Part shown: positions 13,183 through 24,955 of the stretch, one piece after another
Layout: each line of letters begins with the position of its first letter
Position numbering within the stretch: position 1 is the stretch's first letter
Assembly: GCA_016630905.1 (NCBI GenBank)
Contig: WBMQ01000002.1
Location: 1,116,001 to 1,180,000 of the forward strand
DNA length: 64,000 bases
Direction: 5' to 3'
DNA from: Capillidium heterosporum
Taxonomy: Eukaryota > Entomophthoromycota > Entomophthoromycetes > Entomophthorales > Capillidiaceae
Notes under the pieces: model-generated
Databases searched by the model: none
Told to the model about the DNA's origin: nothing
What the model saw: the letters and a program-made list of their open reading frames with translations, nothing else
Translations under genes and position numbers: made by a program

Positions 13183-13720
13183 ATGGTTGATGTAGAAGTT
13201 CAAAAAGAATTTATCTTATGTGCCCGGTTCGGCGAGTTGGAGGACTTGAAGGAGTTGGCTGAAAAGTTTGGTGCTAGTCTATTTAGTTTTAAAAGTGAGA
13301 TGGGTGGCAACACTGCCCTACACATGGCCTCGGCAAACGGTCACTTAGGTAGGTTTGTAATTTTAATATTAGCTAATGATTCCTAGATGTTGTTGAATAT
13401 CTGACATCCAAACCTTTAGATGAAAAACTTATAGACATAAATGAGAGAAACGATGCTGGGAATACCGCTTTACATTGGGCAGCTTTAAACGGCTCTTTAC
13501 CAGTTGTCAAGCGACTCGTAGAAGTTGGTTCCGATGTCTTGGTAACAAATTTTTTTGAACATCTTTTAAATGTAATTAGCTAAAGAACAATCTTGGAAGA
13601 ACTGCTTTCTATCAAGCAAAGCAAGCTGGCCATGAAGAAGTAGCGGAGCTGTTGCTGGAGGCTATCGATAAAGCCGAAAATATAGATAAGGATGGTGAAG
13701 GTAATGCCGATGAACTCTAA
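13183..13720 (+). CDS. YAR1: Yar1-like ankyrin-repeat protein
   Basis: Three exons (13183-13348, 13387-13541, 13580-13720) with two 38-nt introns give 153 aa. The ATG at 13183 is the first in frame. Two clear ankyrin repeats carry the TALHMASANGHL and GNTALHWAALNGSLPVVK signatures (about residues 36-47 and 74-91), and a third partial repeat follows (LGRTAFYQAKQAGHEEVAEL). The order and spacing match yeast Yar1, a dedicated chaperone of ribosomal protein S3 (uS3) during nuclear import and 40S assembly. The acidic tail of yeast Yar1 is mostly missing here. The gene is intact. Confidence 0.85.
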
Positions 13721-14476
13721 TTGTAGTACAGTATGAGTTTTGGTTCTCTGTTAGGCTTTGGAGCGTTAACGAATTAGGAAAGTAATATATATACAAAATA
13801 AATACGATATAAAGTTTTGTATTTGCTTTTCAGATAATATACAGCGAAAAGATGTACATGGTTTTTATTATGGGGTATTAAATGGCTTAACGACAAATTT
13901 AAAGTATTGGTAATTGATGATTTAGTACCTTTTATAATTTGAAAGCTACTGATTGGAGGTGTTATATTTGTCTATTATGAAGCTGTGTTATTTGAACACA
14001 TAGCCTAGTATTTTACTCGCAGTTATATAAAATTTGATTCATAGGAAGTTTAATTGAATGATATATTTCTATTGTGTTATTTAATGTTGCCACTTTTAGT
14101 TAGTATTGTATCAAGGCTTAGTTAAGTGGATACCCATATTAAAGGTGTTAAGATAGAGGCAGAGTTTGCAAAACAACTAGTGAATTACATAAAGCACTCA
14201 ATGTAAAGTAGATAAAAGCTTACATTTATAAAATACATAACTAGCTCGGTGGAAGTGTCATTATGGCATTGGGGTTTTTACCTCCTCAAAACTATCAATG
14301 GAGACGATTCAACATTGACTAAAATTTAATTTAATACTACACTTAACACCCACATAAATAAAGAGAAAATATTGGAATTACTAGTTAGTTAAATTAATGT
14401 TTACTATATATAAGAAGATTGCTAGCAATCAAAAATATACTTGTTCATCTTATCCGTTTAGCATTATATGATAAGA
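13721..14476. other. Convergent spacer
   Basis: AT-rich 3' regions of YAR1 and the C2-domain gene. No further gene was seen. Confidence 0.5.
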
Positions 14477-14893
14477 TTAGCTACGACGTCTAAACGTGAA
14501 CTCCAAATACAAATCTCCGGATTTCTTTTGGTTATCGAATATAGGGAACCAAGCTAAAACATATTCATTAATAAAATTTGCATTTCATTCCTTACCATCC
14601 AGTTCACCAGCCTTGAATATGGGATCCAAGTTAATAGAGGCTTCACCAATAAAGTCATCTTTACCTACATCCTCATCATAACAAGATACCTTGAGCTGCG
14701 TTTGCTGGAAACTTTTGATGTCGAAGCTCAATGATTCGTTGAATTCAGGGTTAATACCGCCTCGGTTGACGGCCTTGGTCCTTTTGGTGACATCCCCCAA
14801 CCTAAACTTGATGTAGGGATCCTGCTTCTTAAATGTCTCACAGTTCTTCAAGTCCTTGCCAGCGACCGCTGTAATTTCCAACCTGCCCAGCAT
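14477..14893 (-). CDS. Small single C2-domain protein
   Basis: Two exons on the minus strand (14893-14596, 14553-14477; intron 42 nt) give 124 aa. The ATG at 14893 places the C2 domain right at the N-terminus: MLGRLEITAVAGKDLKN, then DPYIKFRLG, NPEFNESLSF and CYDEDVGKDDFIGEA. These carry the aspartates expected for calcium and phospholipid binding. The protein is the length of one C2 domain and nothing else. Likely role: calcium-dependent membrane binding. No specific orthologue is claimed. The gene is intact. Confidence 0.83.
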
Positions 14894-15670
14894 AATTCTG
14901 ATTAAAGTGTTGAATTGCACTTTGTAAGCTCAACCTTTATAATTTTCCAGGTTGTGGGGTTCACAAACCAGACAGCTGATGGATTGATATAGGAGGTTGT
15001 GATGTCATTAAGCTTCTTTTATTAGAGAAAATGGCCGAGAACTTTTGATGAAAAGTGATGATGACCAGAAAATTAAGAGCTGAGTCGAGATTTTGCAGAA
15101 ATGTAGTTTGTATACTAGTGATCCATTTGGTATGTAATTCAATTTGAGATAGTAAATATGTATATCGTGAAAAAGTATATAGCTACTATTGATGTGTTAT
15201 AATTTAGCCAAGATTGTCAAAAGTCTTATTAAACTACTATAGATTGAAACAAAGCCTATTTATAATATACTTATATGGAATTCAAAGTGATTCGAAATAG
15301 AGCCATATATATGGCATCGAGTACTAAATGAAGTTTCTTGGCTAGAAAGTATACATATGTGCATTTTAAAGAAACAGAGCTTTATAGCACTTTTTTAGTT
15401 AAACTTTGTATACTAAGATTGGAAAGTACTAGAAGATCCGATAATAGCTATTCCAATTTAAATGTCCAATTACTATAGTTGAAATTTATACTATAATGTA
15501 GTTAAATTGGAATTTAGATACCTGTGCTTAAAAAAGTTTCTTCCACCACAAAATCCAATAAAAATCACGTGTAAGAAATTTATTCTTAGAAACTAATAGG
15601 TTGCTGACTAACTACAAGAACTCTTTACATCGCACTATCGGTAGCAGGGTTGACGATAGCTTCAACAAGG
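14894..15670. other. Divergent spacer between C2 gene and MDM10
   Basis: AT-rich, no gene seen. It probably holds both promoters. Confidence 0.5.
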
Positions 15671-16997
15671 ATGAACAACTATATGGAGTACTGCCTGAAC
15701 CAGTACTTTGACAAAGTTGGCTGGAAGAAGGAACACTTTTACTCCAATTTATGTCAGTCGTCGATAGGTAGCTTCCAATTAAATTTCAACTAACATGTTT
15801 TAGACATCTTAGACTTTAGGATACCAAATGGCTTTCAATTGCATTTCGCTTTGAAGCCCAGTATGCAGACCAAGAGCAGTTTATCCATATCCAGCCTACC
15901 AGCAGTCAGCGGTTCTATCGGTTTCCTGTATACCTCGACTGAGTTCTTGGTACCCAACAACACCTTCATGCTCCACAACAAGCAGCAGGAGAATCTATAC
16001 TTAGGGCAAAGTGTACAAGCTAGATCCCTTTTCAGCAACCAACTTAAGGATGTCACTGTAAAGAGGCTAACTGAGTTGGAGGATATTCAACTTATACAGA
16101 TGGTTCAAGACAAGGAAGGTAAGCCAAAGGAAGAAAACAGTGCAACAAAGTCGGGAGTTTCGGGAATCAGTCGAGATTATTTGGCTTACGGGCATCTCTA
16201 TTTACCTAAACCCAAGATGGAGTACCTATTCAGTCAGCAGTTGAAGCCCAATTTACAGTACATAATTTCGGGTGTATCTTTACCCTACGACCCAGACAGT
16301 TCTCACGTAAATTGTTTAATTGACCCATCTAAGATAATATAGGTTTCATTGACTGTACAACATGAAACTAAAAACCAATGCAGCGAGTACAGCTTTACAT
16401 CCGATAACCAATTGGTAGGTTTAAGGACGTTATATAGACTATCTTCCCCAGTAAATCAACCCCAGTACTGCATCGGTGGTGAACTATACTATGCGACGAT
16501 GACTAAAGCGGGTGGAGGTAAATTTACATTTTTCCCATATTTTTAAACAATCCATTAAAGTGTCGTTGGGTTTACTACGACGGGACAGTGGACGATCTCC
16601 TAACTGACCTGACTATACTATGTAACCCAGTCATGGGGCACGTAGCACTTGCCTATACTGGCATGCTGACCCCACAACTCACCACATCGACCCGCTACGT
16701 CTTTAATTTTAATTCCTTGGAATCGGACTACGCCATGGGCCTGGAGTGGCGTAATCGGCACCAAGGACTTATAAAGTTTAGGTTCTCGTTGACCAAAGTA
16801 AGACTCTAGGTTTGCTTTTCCTTGCTAAATTTTAAATTTAGGGTGCCGCTGTCTTGTTCAGTGGGAACTATCGCCAACTTCATTTCTCTCTAGCTTTGAA
16901 CCTACCACTTTGGTCCAACCAAGTCCCCCAGTTTAACCAAGAGTCCAACAAGTTCGACCCAAGGACGTTGGGTATCCAACTCCAATACTTCTCTTAA
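15671..16997 (+). CDS. MDM10: Mdm10, mitochondrial outer-membrane beta-barrel (ERMES/SAM), one +1 break
   Basis: Five exons (15671-15767, 15804-16306, 16343-16517, 16561-16797, 16842-16997), introns 36-44 nt. The family signatures are present: N-terminal YFDKVGWKKEHFYSNL, LDFRIPNGFQLHF, the GGELYY segment, CNPVMGHVALAY, and the closing GIQLQYFS that gives the terminal barrel strand. Mdm10 links ER and mitochondria in ERMES and assists the SAM complex. Exon 4 starts in phase with the conserved GGVSLGL segment, but then meets TGA at 16605; the conserved LTILCNPVMGH continues in the +1 frame. One surplus base between about 16587 and 16605 explains it, and 388 aa result. Apart from this the gene looks fully maintained. 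Confidence 0.88.
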
Positions 16998-17166
16998 TTC
17001 ACGTAATACCGGTATAGTAGATTTCCATCTACTACTTTAAAAAGTTGTCCTCTAAAACGCAAAGTTATTTCGAGTGAGGAAGTTTTCATGTTATAGATTA
17101 AATTAACATCTAAAATCACTTTAACTTGTTGCAGTAAAATTTTACAAGTATATATCTTTATTGTCA

Positions 17167-20100
17167 TTATAGTTCATTAAGGCCGAGGGCAATGGGTTTC
17201 ATCAAGAAGCGACGGGTACCCAGCAAGTTGCTACCTGGTAGGTTAGGATCGGCAAGTATAGGCTCCTCAATTAAAGAGTAGCCTAAGCGGGTCAACTGGG
17301 TCGACCTCAAGAACCTATTAACATCGAAGATGGACATCTGTCGTGCCTAAATAAAAATAATTAATTCCTACTATCATTATATCAAGAATTACCTTAGCTT
17401 CGAATTCTTCAACTGGAATACGGATCTCCTTCTCCAACTCCTCATCAACGTTCACCTCCTGGTTGCTGGTGCCCTGCCGTTCCCTTATATTCTTGAGACC
17501 AAACAAATGGAGGGCATCTCGGGCCATCTTGTTGACAAGGCTGACGAGGCGAGCATAGTCGTCCCGATCCTTGTAGAGATACCTTCCGAACTTCTGAGTC
17601 AGAGCGCGTTTGACGCTGAGCTTCTGCGTGCTTACAAAGTGCTGTAGGAAGGTAGCCATGGCTAAGTCCAGATCCTTATGCAGTACCTGATCTCTAAGAT
17701 GCATCTTGGCATGGGCTTGGGCCATACGGATGATGGATTCGAGGTGACGTACCGTCATAGCCATACCACCAGCTCGGTAGGCTTCTTCCCTAAGCTCGGC
17801 GTACATGGAAGACAGCTTTTCTCGATCCAACTCGTGCAGCTGGGGTCTAATCTGATTGCGGGCATACCTCAAGTACCGTACGTAGTAAAGGCTGGCTAAT
17901 TGATTCGATGGCAAGTTCTCCCAATTCATCGTTGTTATGGCCGTTGGCCTGGGTAGCTTCTTGTAACTCTTGGCTAGCCATAGGATGAGATGCCTGGTGA
18001 GAGTCCAGGACGAAATTGGCCAGTTGGCCATCCAAAGTTGGATCTATGATGTCTCGAACCACGCATACACAATCAAATCGTGACAAGATGGGTTCGGTCA
18101 AATCCACATTCTGAGTAAGGGGAAGGGTGGGATTGTAGGTACCTCTAACTGGATTAGCAGCAGGCAATGACGGAGCATCGGGCCCTTAAACTAGTCACAA
18201 TGCCGGCTTTACTGATAGAGATGCTCTGCTGTTCCATAGCTTCGTGGATGGAGGTACGATCCTTCTCATTCATTTTATCAAATTCATCGATTAAACAGAC
18301 TCCCTGATCAGCAAGCACTAGAGCACCTCCCTCTAAAGTCCACTCTTTACTGGCTGGATCCTTGTGTACTGAGGCGGTTAAACCAACAGCCGAGGCTCCC
18401 TGACCGGTTGTATAGACACAGCGATGGGCGGTCTTTTCCGTATATTTGAGAAACTGGGATTTAGCACACCCAGGATCACCAATCAATAGAACGTTGATAT
18501 CTCCACGGATATGGTGCTTACCATTGACTACCTTTGAGGTGCCGCCGAACAGAGCTAAAGCAATGGCGGTCTTCAAGTCGGTATGACCGAAAATAGAAGG
18601 GGCGATAGAGTGAATGATGCGTCGGGCGATGTTTGGATCCTTGGCAAGTTGTTCCAACTCGACAAACTGCTCTTGAGTAATTTCTTCATCTTCATGCTCC
18701 AGGCTAGATGCCTGGATATGATTGGCCTCGATTGTGGTGGAAAACACGGGGAATCCATGCTTGTTGTTGAGGGCGATGTCTAAGTTGTTTTGGTAGATCC
18801 CAGTCACTGTAATCTCCTCACCAGGTCGGACAGTATCGACTAGATCCCACAACAAAATTACTTCACGGTATCGAGGTAAACGACCGGCAGGTACTGTACC
18901 GGGGGTCTCTTGCAAAGTGATCTTTTGGTAGTTACGGTAGACAGTCTAACGGAAAGTTAGATTTATAAAAATCGCTACTTTACCTGTTCACTACAGAAGG
19001 TGAAAGGACCTTTGGACTGACAGTTGGAACAGCTGGAGACCTTGACTTCGCTAGTTGAATTGGGTTCCTGGTAGAAAGGACCTAGTACGACAGAGCACTT
19101 GACGCACTGGTACTTTACATATTTGAGCTGGGGGAGTATGTTGCTACGTCTGTTAACTACTCCGGTAACTTTGATCAGAGAGTTGAGATGAGCATGGCGT
19201 AAGTTTCGTAACGAAGTATTGGTACGGCAGTTGGAGAATCGTACATGGATTTCTGAGTGAATGCGATCAAAGTTGGGGAATAGCTCCATCAGTCTACCAA
19301 AAACAACTTGGTCGAATAAAGGTAAGATGGATTTGGGAGAGCTAATTAGATAGTAGGCTAAGATGGCGTGCTCCTTTACAAGATCTCGGTAATCAATGAC
19401 TAGGGATTCCTCGTTGGCTAAAAGACATTTAGAGTAGAAGAACAGAAAAGCTTACAGCCACCAAGATTTTGAATAGCTTCGTAGTACTTGCGAGCACCGT
19501 TCTGGTCCACAAAGTTGGCTAAAAACATGGTGAATTTATTCTTTATGGAGTTTCGTACAGATTCAATTGAAAGGTATTCACTAATCTCTTTGCCTTTTAT
19601 GTTGTTCAATTCATCGATATCAATGTTTAGATCCTAAAAATTAGAAAGCAATTTTATATCAATTTACAATCGATTGCCTGTCTTCACGATACTCCCTAAC
19701 TTCCAACACGTTCCTACGACGCCGTCTAGATGGGTCAATAGGAGCAAGATCCTCATCTGTCTAGGTTAAAATTGAAATGCAAAGAATTTAAATATTACCA
19801 TTGTCAAGTAGGGCCCCAGGGCCTCTGTTTTCAGCACGGTCTCTGGCATTTAAAAAAGCTTCAGCGCGGCGACGTTCGACTGGGTCCATCATATTATACT
19901 CTTGATTATCCAATCCTTCTTCATCGTACCTGTCTAAAGCTTCGTTGCGTTGGTAATCACTAGTAAAATTAGCTTATTACAATTTTGTTATTTTACGCCT
20001 CTAAATCGGAGCCGAACAGATCTTCACCGTTATCATCGAGGTCAATTTGTTCTTCGAGTATGGCTTCTTCATCTTCCTCATCTTCAAAACCCTCAAAGTT

Positions 20101-20267
20101 TTCATTGTTTCCATCAGCTGTTGTATTCGTCTACAGGGCTGTTGTTGTTGCTATCTTGAGTGTCACGGCTGCGACGTCCACGGGTGCGTTTTCTCTCGTT
20201 GTTACTCTAGAAAGTAAATTATCAGCGTTGTTCCTCAACAGATGTATTTATTCTTAGAGCTTACCAT
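17167..20267 (-). CDS. MCM2: MCM2, subunit of the MCM2-7 replicative helicase, three +1 breaks
   Basis: Eight coding exons on the minus strand (20267-20265, 20206-19997, 19959-19799, 19756-19668, 19633-19456, 19417-18984, 18945-17393, 17346-17167). The first holds only the ATG. Features: a basic then acidic N-terminus; zinc finger CVKC...CSNC (exon 6); Walker A GDPGCAKS; Walker [18 protein letters not shown]; sensor-1 AANP; arginine finger SRFD; and the C-terminal winged-helix end. The N-terminal [19 protein letters not shown] assigns it to MCM2. The frame is broken three times by one surplus base: near 20116 (AGC TGA), at 18162 inside the invariant IAAANP motif, and near 17879 before YLRYARNQ. 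Skipping one base each time gives 934 aa, with all phases closing. Confidence 0.92.
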
Positions 20268-21009
20268 CTTCAAGTATTTGTTGGCTTTCTACCCTGGCTT
20301 TATTGATTTGTAAATTTACAATGACTAATCTCAAGTTGTCGAACAGGTTGAACTATTCAGTCTTCAGGCTTACAAAAGTACAGAAAACTTTTGAAGCTTG
20401 ATAAATAATCTTGGATAATTGGAGTTCGAAAATTTCAAAATTCATCATCTATTTTAGGCTTGTAGAATTTCCCAGCAAATCATAGAATAAGCTTCAAATG
20501 GACAATCTTTTGTTGACGTGTTGCTGGATAGGCGAAAGGATAATAGATCAAGAATACAGCTTTAATTTACATATTGCTTTTAACAGATAATGCCAAGCAT
20601 AGCAAATATTCTATATATTGAGCTATAATAAAGTTTTAATGTCTTTTCTTGGCAGTATTAGCAAAGCTCTACATCACCTTTCCTATCGAGTTTTAATACA
20701 AAATGCAAGAACTCCAGGATACTCTTTCTCTACATAATAAATTGACAAGCTTTGTAAATTAATATTTAAGGTATACATTTAAGTCCATAGTATTGTGTAT
20801 ACAAACCAGTAAATGCCTACTAGTATACTCACAGATTAATTAAGTTACATATCCGTGTTAGCATCAGTGAGTAGATATACTATAGGAATGTATGCTTATA
20901 AGCCAAATTTTATACATATTGCATTAAGCAGTTCTATTACTTTACTACAATAGGTTACGAATAAAGCTAGTATACATCTGACACATGTTATAGAAACTGC
21001 AGCAGAGCA
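20268..21009. other. Spacer upstream of MCM2
   Basis: AT-rich; contains the MCM2 promoter. No gene was seen. Confidence 0.5.
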
Positions 21010-22510
21010 CATAGCCAACTGTGAATCACCTAAAGGCTTGAAACAAAGATTCCTTTATCTCTAGAGGAAGCTTTCGCAGCAAATACAGGTTGCTTATAAA
21101 AAAGGGAATCTGTTCAAAATACTCGAGAGGTAAATGGCAGCAGATTCGTAGTCAATGCTCCATTTCAAATAAATGCTATCATGGCAGCACCCAAACTAGA
21201 AATTATATTATCTGTTAAAACAACTATATAGGAGATCGTAGCCATATCCTTAAATTCAATTGTTGATTGGTACATGTCAGTAATGATACATATCTCAAAG
21301 CCTTGTTAGTATTTCCGTGGTCATAACAAAGCTGCTCGATAAACTTGGGTGACAAGTAAGTATAGTGAAAGAAAGTCCAACGACATTTAAAAGACATCCA
21401 AACCATATTAGCGATTTCGTCTATTTAAATTTCTTTATAAGGAATCCTGATGGCACACTAGCAATGAATCACGAAGCTTGACAAAATCTATTGAAAAAGC
21501 AGCGTGTGCTTTCGCTATGTCCCTCAAAATAATAAGGTATGAAGGTGCATTCAACTTATCCTATTCTCAAACTTTAGGATCATTTGAACTATAGCTAGGA
21601 CCAAAACTTTTTTTGAAAGTTGCGCTTAGGAATCAGCAGATTAGAACTGCACTATGAAACCTTATATAAACAGACCCACTAACAGTAGTACCCTGACGAC
21701 AAGTATCAAAATCAATCTAAGACTGGCAGATTTCAAGGGTTCATAGATTACGATTGTAAAAGGGATTAGAGTCAAGGCCAAGCTAAGAGTCAAAGCAAAA
21801 GTCCAACTATATCAATTTCGGTCAGTGTTGATCAATTAAGGATTCACTTCTTCTGGGCACTGTTTTTACCTTTCCTAAATAGGCCAAAGAGAAGAGGAAA
21901 AGAAAGTAAAAGAGTCCCTACAACAAGTATAATGTACATCCAGTATCAACCCAAAGTTTCAACTTTGTTAATTAGAGGTATTGGTAGAAAAAGAGCAATA
22001 AACCCGGGAAGATACTAAAATGTAAATCCAAGGGCACGATTTTCGGCTACAGATGTATCGATAACCATTATCGTAGCTATTAAATGACTCCCAGTATTTC
22101 CAATATGATTTATGACAAATCCTACCGCATACATGAAGAAATTGGTCCTACTTATACTGATTATCAAGTTTCCTGCTACTGATATCGTGAAAGCTAGGAC
22201 CAAGACGTTCCCTCTCCCTATCATATCGGAAAATTTTGCCAATAGAGGTAAAATTAATGCACTGAAAATAATGGATGTAATTTTGGGGAATGCATTTTAA
22301 ACCAAAGGACTTGTGTTCATATAATATCAGCATATGTAGCAGGTGTAGTGCGTATATGATCGTGCCAAAGAAACCGCAATGTAACAACATATCACCAATT
22401 ATCAGTTTGGTGTTGAAATTCTATTTTTGTCTAATATTTCCTTGGTTGATTTCAACTGGGTTTATATTGAGGGTAACGCTTTCCTTTACTTTCACTCCTT
22501 AGATATCGTT
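21010..22510 (-). pseudogene. Decayed tandem copy of the siderophore-type MFS transporter
   Basis: The minus strand matches the intact transporter at 23347-24955 along most of its length but has stops and frame changes throughout. Recognisable pieces: AKFSDMIGRGNVLVLAF (near 22240), the following segment to ENRALGF near 22020, a central piece near 21700-21900, and the C-terminal part near 21030-21400 (QLVM-like end and YQST-type segment). Unlike the genes with single +1 breaks, defects here are many and of mixed kind. Likely a tandem duplicate that lost function. Confidence 0.8.
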
Positions 22511-23346
22511 TATTACCTTGCTCATCAAATCGTCGAAAACTTCGAAATACAAACAACTCGATCAATTTCTCTTACTTTTTGACTATATATATTGGTGGAA
22601 CATAGAATGAAAGATTCACTACTACTTTCGCTTGAAAATTATATTATCTATATTTGTATATATTTAAGAATGTCACTCAGTTTGTATCCAATTAAGTATC
22701 TTTTAGTTTGAAAAAGCTCATACTTAATTTATTGAAATTTATCACCAATATAAAGATTAATTAGTGAATAATCTTTATTTATATCTTTACTATCGCTGAG
22801 AATAGAATCGTACTTTCTGAACAAAATAAATTGCTCTATATCCTTCACTTATGAGCTGAGTATGCTTTAATACCCTATGTCCTCAGTTAATATAATTTTT
22901 CGAAACAGTGTCCAATTCATTTAACTACTAGACCAAATATTCTCAAGCTTGAAGTTGTAGCACAATTCTTTACTAAAAAGATACCAGCAGCTTTAATATA
23001 ACTAGTCTGCAATAATAAGGCCAAAAACATATATTATACTATCAAAATTTCACCATTTCAGCTCGAACAGTTTCAGCAATAATCATGTAGATTTATTAAA
23101 GTCTTTTATAAGCTATATTTATTTTTAAATACTATTATACTTTATATTTAGAGCTGCAAGTATATATAGAGATGTGTTTACAATTACATACTAGTACAAA
23201 GATAGCTTGCTAAATGGCATAGTTCTTTAATAGGAATAGAACTGAAAATTTAATAAAGGTATAAAGCCTTGATTTTAAAATAATATCATTAAATGCAAAA
23301 TAGCCATATTTAAATACTTTATTTGCTAATTATAATAATATATATA
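22511..23346. other. Spacer between MFS pseudogene and MFS gene
   Basis: AT-rich, no gene seen. The right end is the 3' region of the MFS gene. Confidence 0.5.
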
Positions 23347-24955
23347 TTAGTTTAACTTAAGTGGTTTTAAAAGTAGAGACATTAAAAAACCAACACAGGC
23401 TAAAGCGAGAGAAACGGAACACATAACCAACTGTGAATCACCTAAAGCTTGAAGCCAAAGCTCCTTTACATCCAGAGGAAGCTTTCGCAATAGATACAGG
23501 TCACTTAAAAGGAGGGGAACTTGATCGGTATATTGGGAAGGTAGATAGTGGAGTAGATTTTTGGATAAGGTTCCATTCCAAATGGCGGTTGCGATCGCAG
23601 CGCCTAAACTAGAGATAACATTGTCAATAAGCACAACTATGTAGGAGATCGTAGCGATATCTTTAAAGTCTACCGTTGATTGATACATAGCTACAATTAC
23701 ACAGGTTCCAAAGCCACCCCCAGCACCGAGGAAGGCCTCGGCGGTTATGATGAAAGCATCTGATGTACCGGGGTGACGAGCCTGGGATGGTCAAGGCAAG
23801 TCCAACCACATTCAAAATGCATCCAAGCCATATCAGAGATCTCGTCCACTTGAATTTTTTCATAAGTACTCCCGCAATTATCCCAGTTATGTACCACGAA
23901 ATTTGATAACTTCTATTGAGAATGGCGGCGTGAACTTCCGTTATATCTCTCGAGATGATGAGATAGGAGGTGAAGTACACCCAGTTAATGGTAGTTTCGA
24001 ACTTGAGTATAGTTTTGACAGCAATAACCACTAACAACGTTCGGTTCTGGAATATACGTCTAGGGATCAAAGGGTTGGAACTGTATTTGAACTCCCAAAT
24101 GAACAGACCTATCAACGTTACTGTCCCAACTACAAGCATGGAAATCAACTTGGGACTAGCAAAGCCCAAAGGCTCACGAATTACGATGGTAAAGGGAATT
24201 AGAATCAAAGCTAAGCTAAGGGTTAAAAGCAAAAGTCCTATGATATCGATTTCGGACAGTATCGACCAGCTGAAGGCTCGTTTTTCCCGAGTACTATGCT
24301 TACGCTCCCTAAATAGACCAAAGAGGAGGGGAGAGGAAAATACGATGGTTCCAACAGCAAGTATTATATAAACCCAGTACCAACCTAAAGCAACAGCCGG
24401 TTCAATAAGTGGAATAGCAAGAAAGATGGCGATGACGTTAGGTAGCCAATACAGCATGTAACCAAGGGCCCGGTTCTCTGTTATCAAAAGGTCAGCCAAA
24501 ATAATTGGAATCAAAAGGTCTCTCCCCGTATCACCTAACTTATTGATGACCGAACCAGCAGTATACATACTGAAGTCAGTTCTGCCGATACCGATGATTA
24601 AATTCCCTATTACTAAAAGTAAAAGGGCTAGTGTTAAAATGCTTCCCCTGCCAAATATATCAGAGAACTTTGCGTACAAAGGTAAGAAGAGGATACTAAA
24701 GATGATGGAGATGACTTCAGGGGTACCGTTTAGATCGAAGGATTTAAGGTCACCTAGGATTAACGTCTGCAGTGGGTAGATTATATAGGTTATCAAGCCG
24801 AAGAAGGTGCCGAATAAGATTACACCGCCGATTATCAAATAGATGTTGAGATTCCATTTCTGCTTGGTAGCTACTTCATCTTCGATTGGATCTAAGCTGT
24901 AGATGTCCTTTTCGATCGACTCCTCTACTACAGTATCGGTTGCTGCTTTTCTCAT
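23347..24955 (-). CDS. MFS transporter, siderophore-iron (Sit/Arn/Mir) type, one +1 break
   Basis: Single exon, about 535 aa once one base is skipped. The product has many hydrophobic helices after an acidic N-terminus. The MFS signature AKFSDIFGRG lies after the second helix. The C-terminal half has LGAAIATAIWNGTLSKNLL, matching the GxAIxxAIW segment known from fungal siderophore transporters. The frame changes near 23757-23774: upstream it reads to LTIPGSSP, while AFIITAEAFLGAGGGFG and everything after is one base shifted, consistent with a surplus base in a CCCC run or close by. Likely function: uptake or export of ferric siderophores at the plasma membrane. Substrate is unknown. Confidence 0.85.

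Noticed and set aside
16563-16797. Reading all of MDM10 exon 4 in the later frame, avoiding the break
   Set aside because: The family's GGVSLGL segment is in the first frame and splice sites do not allow the other phase.
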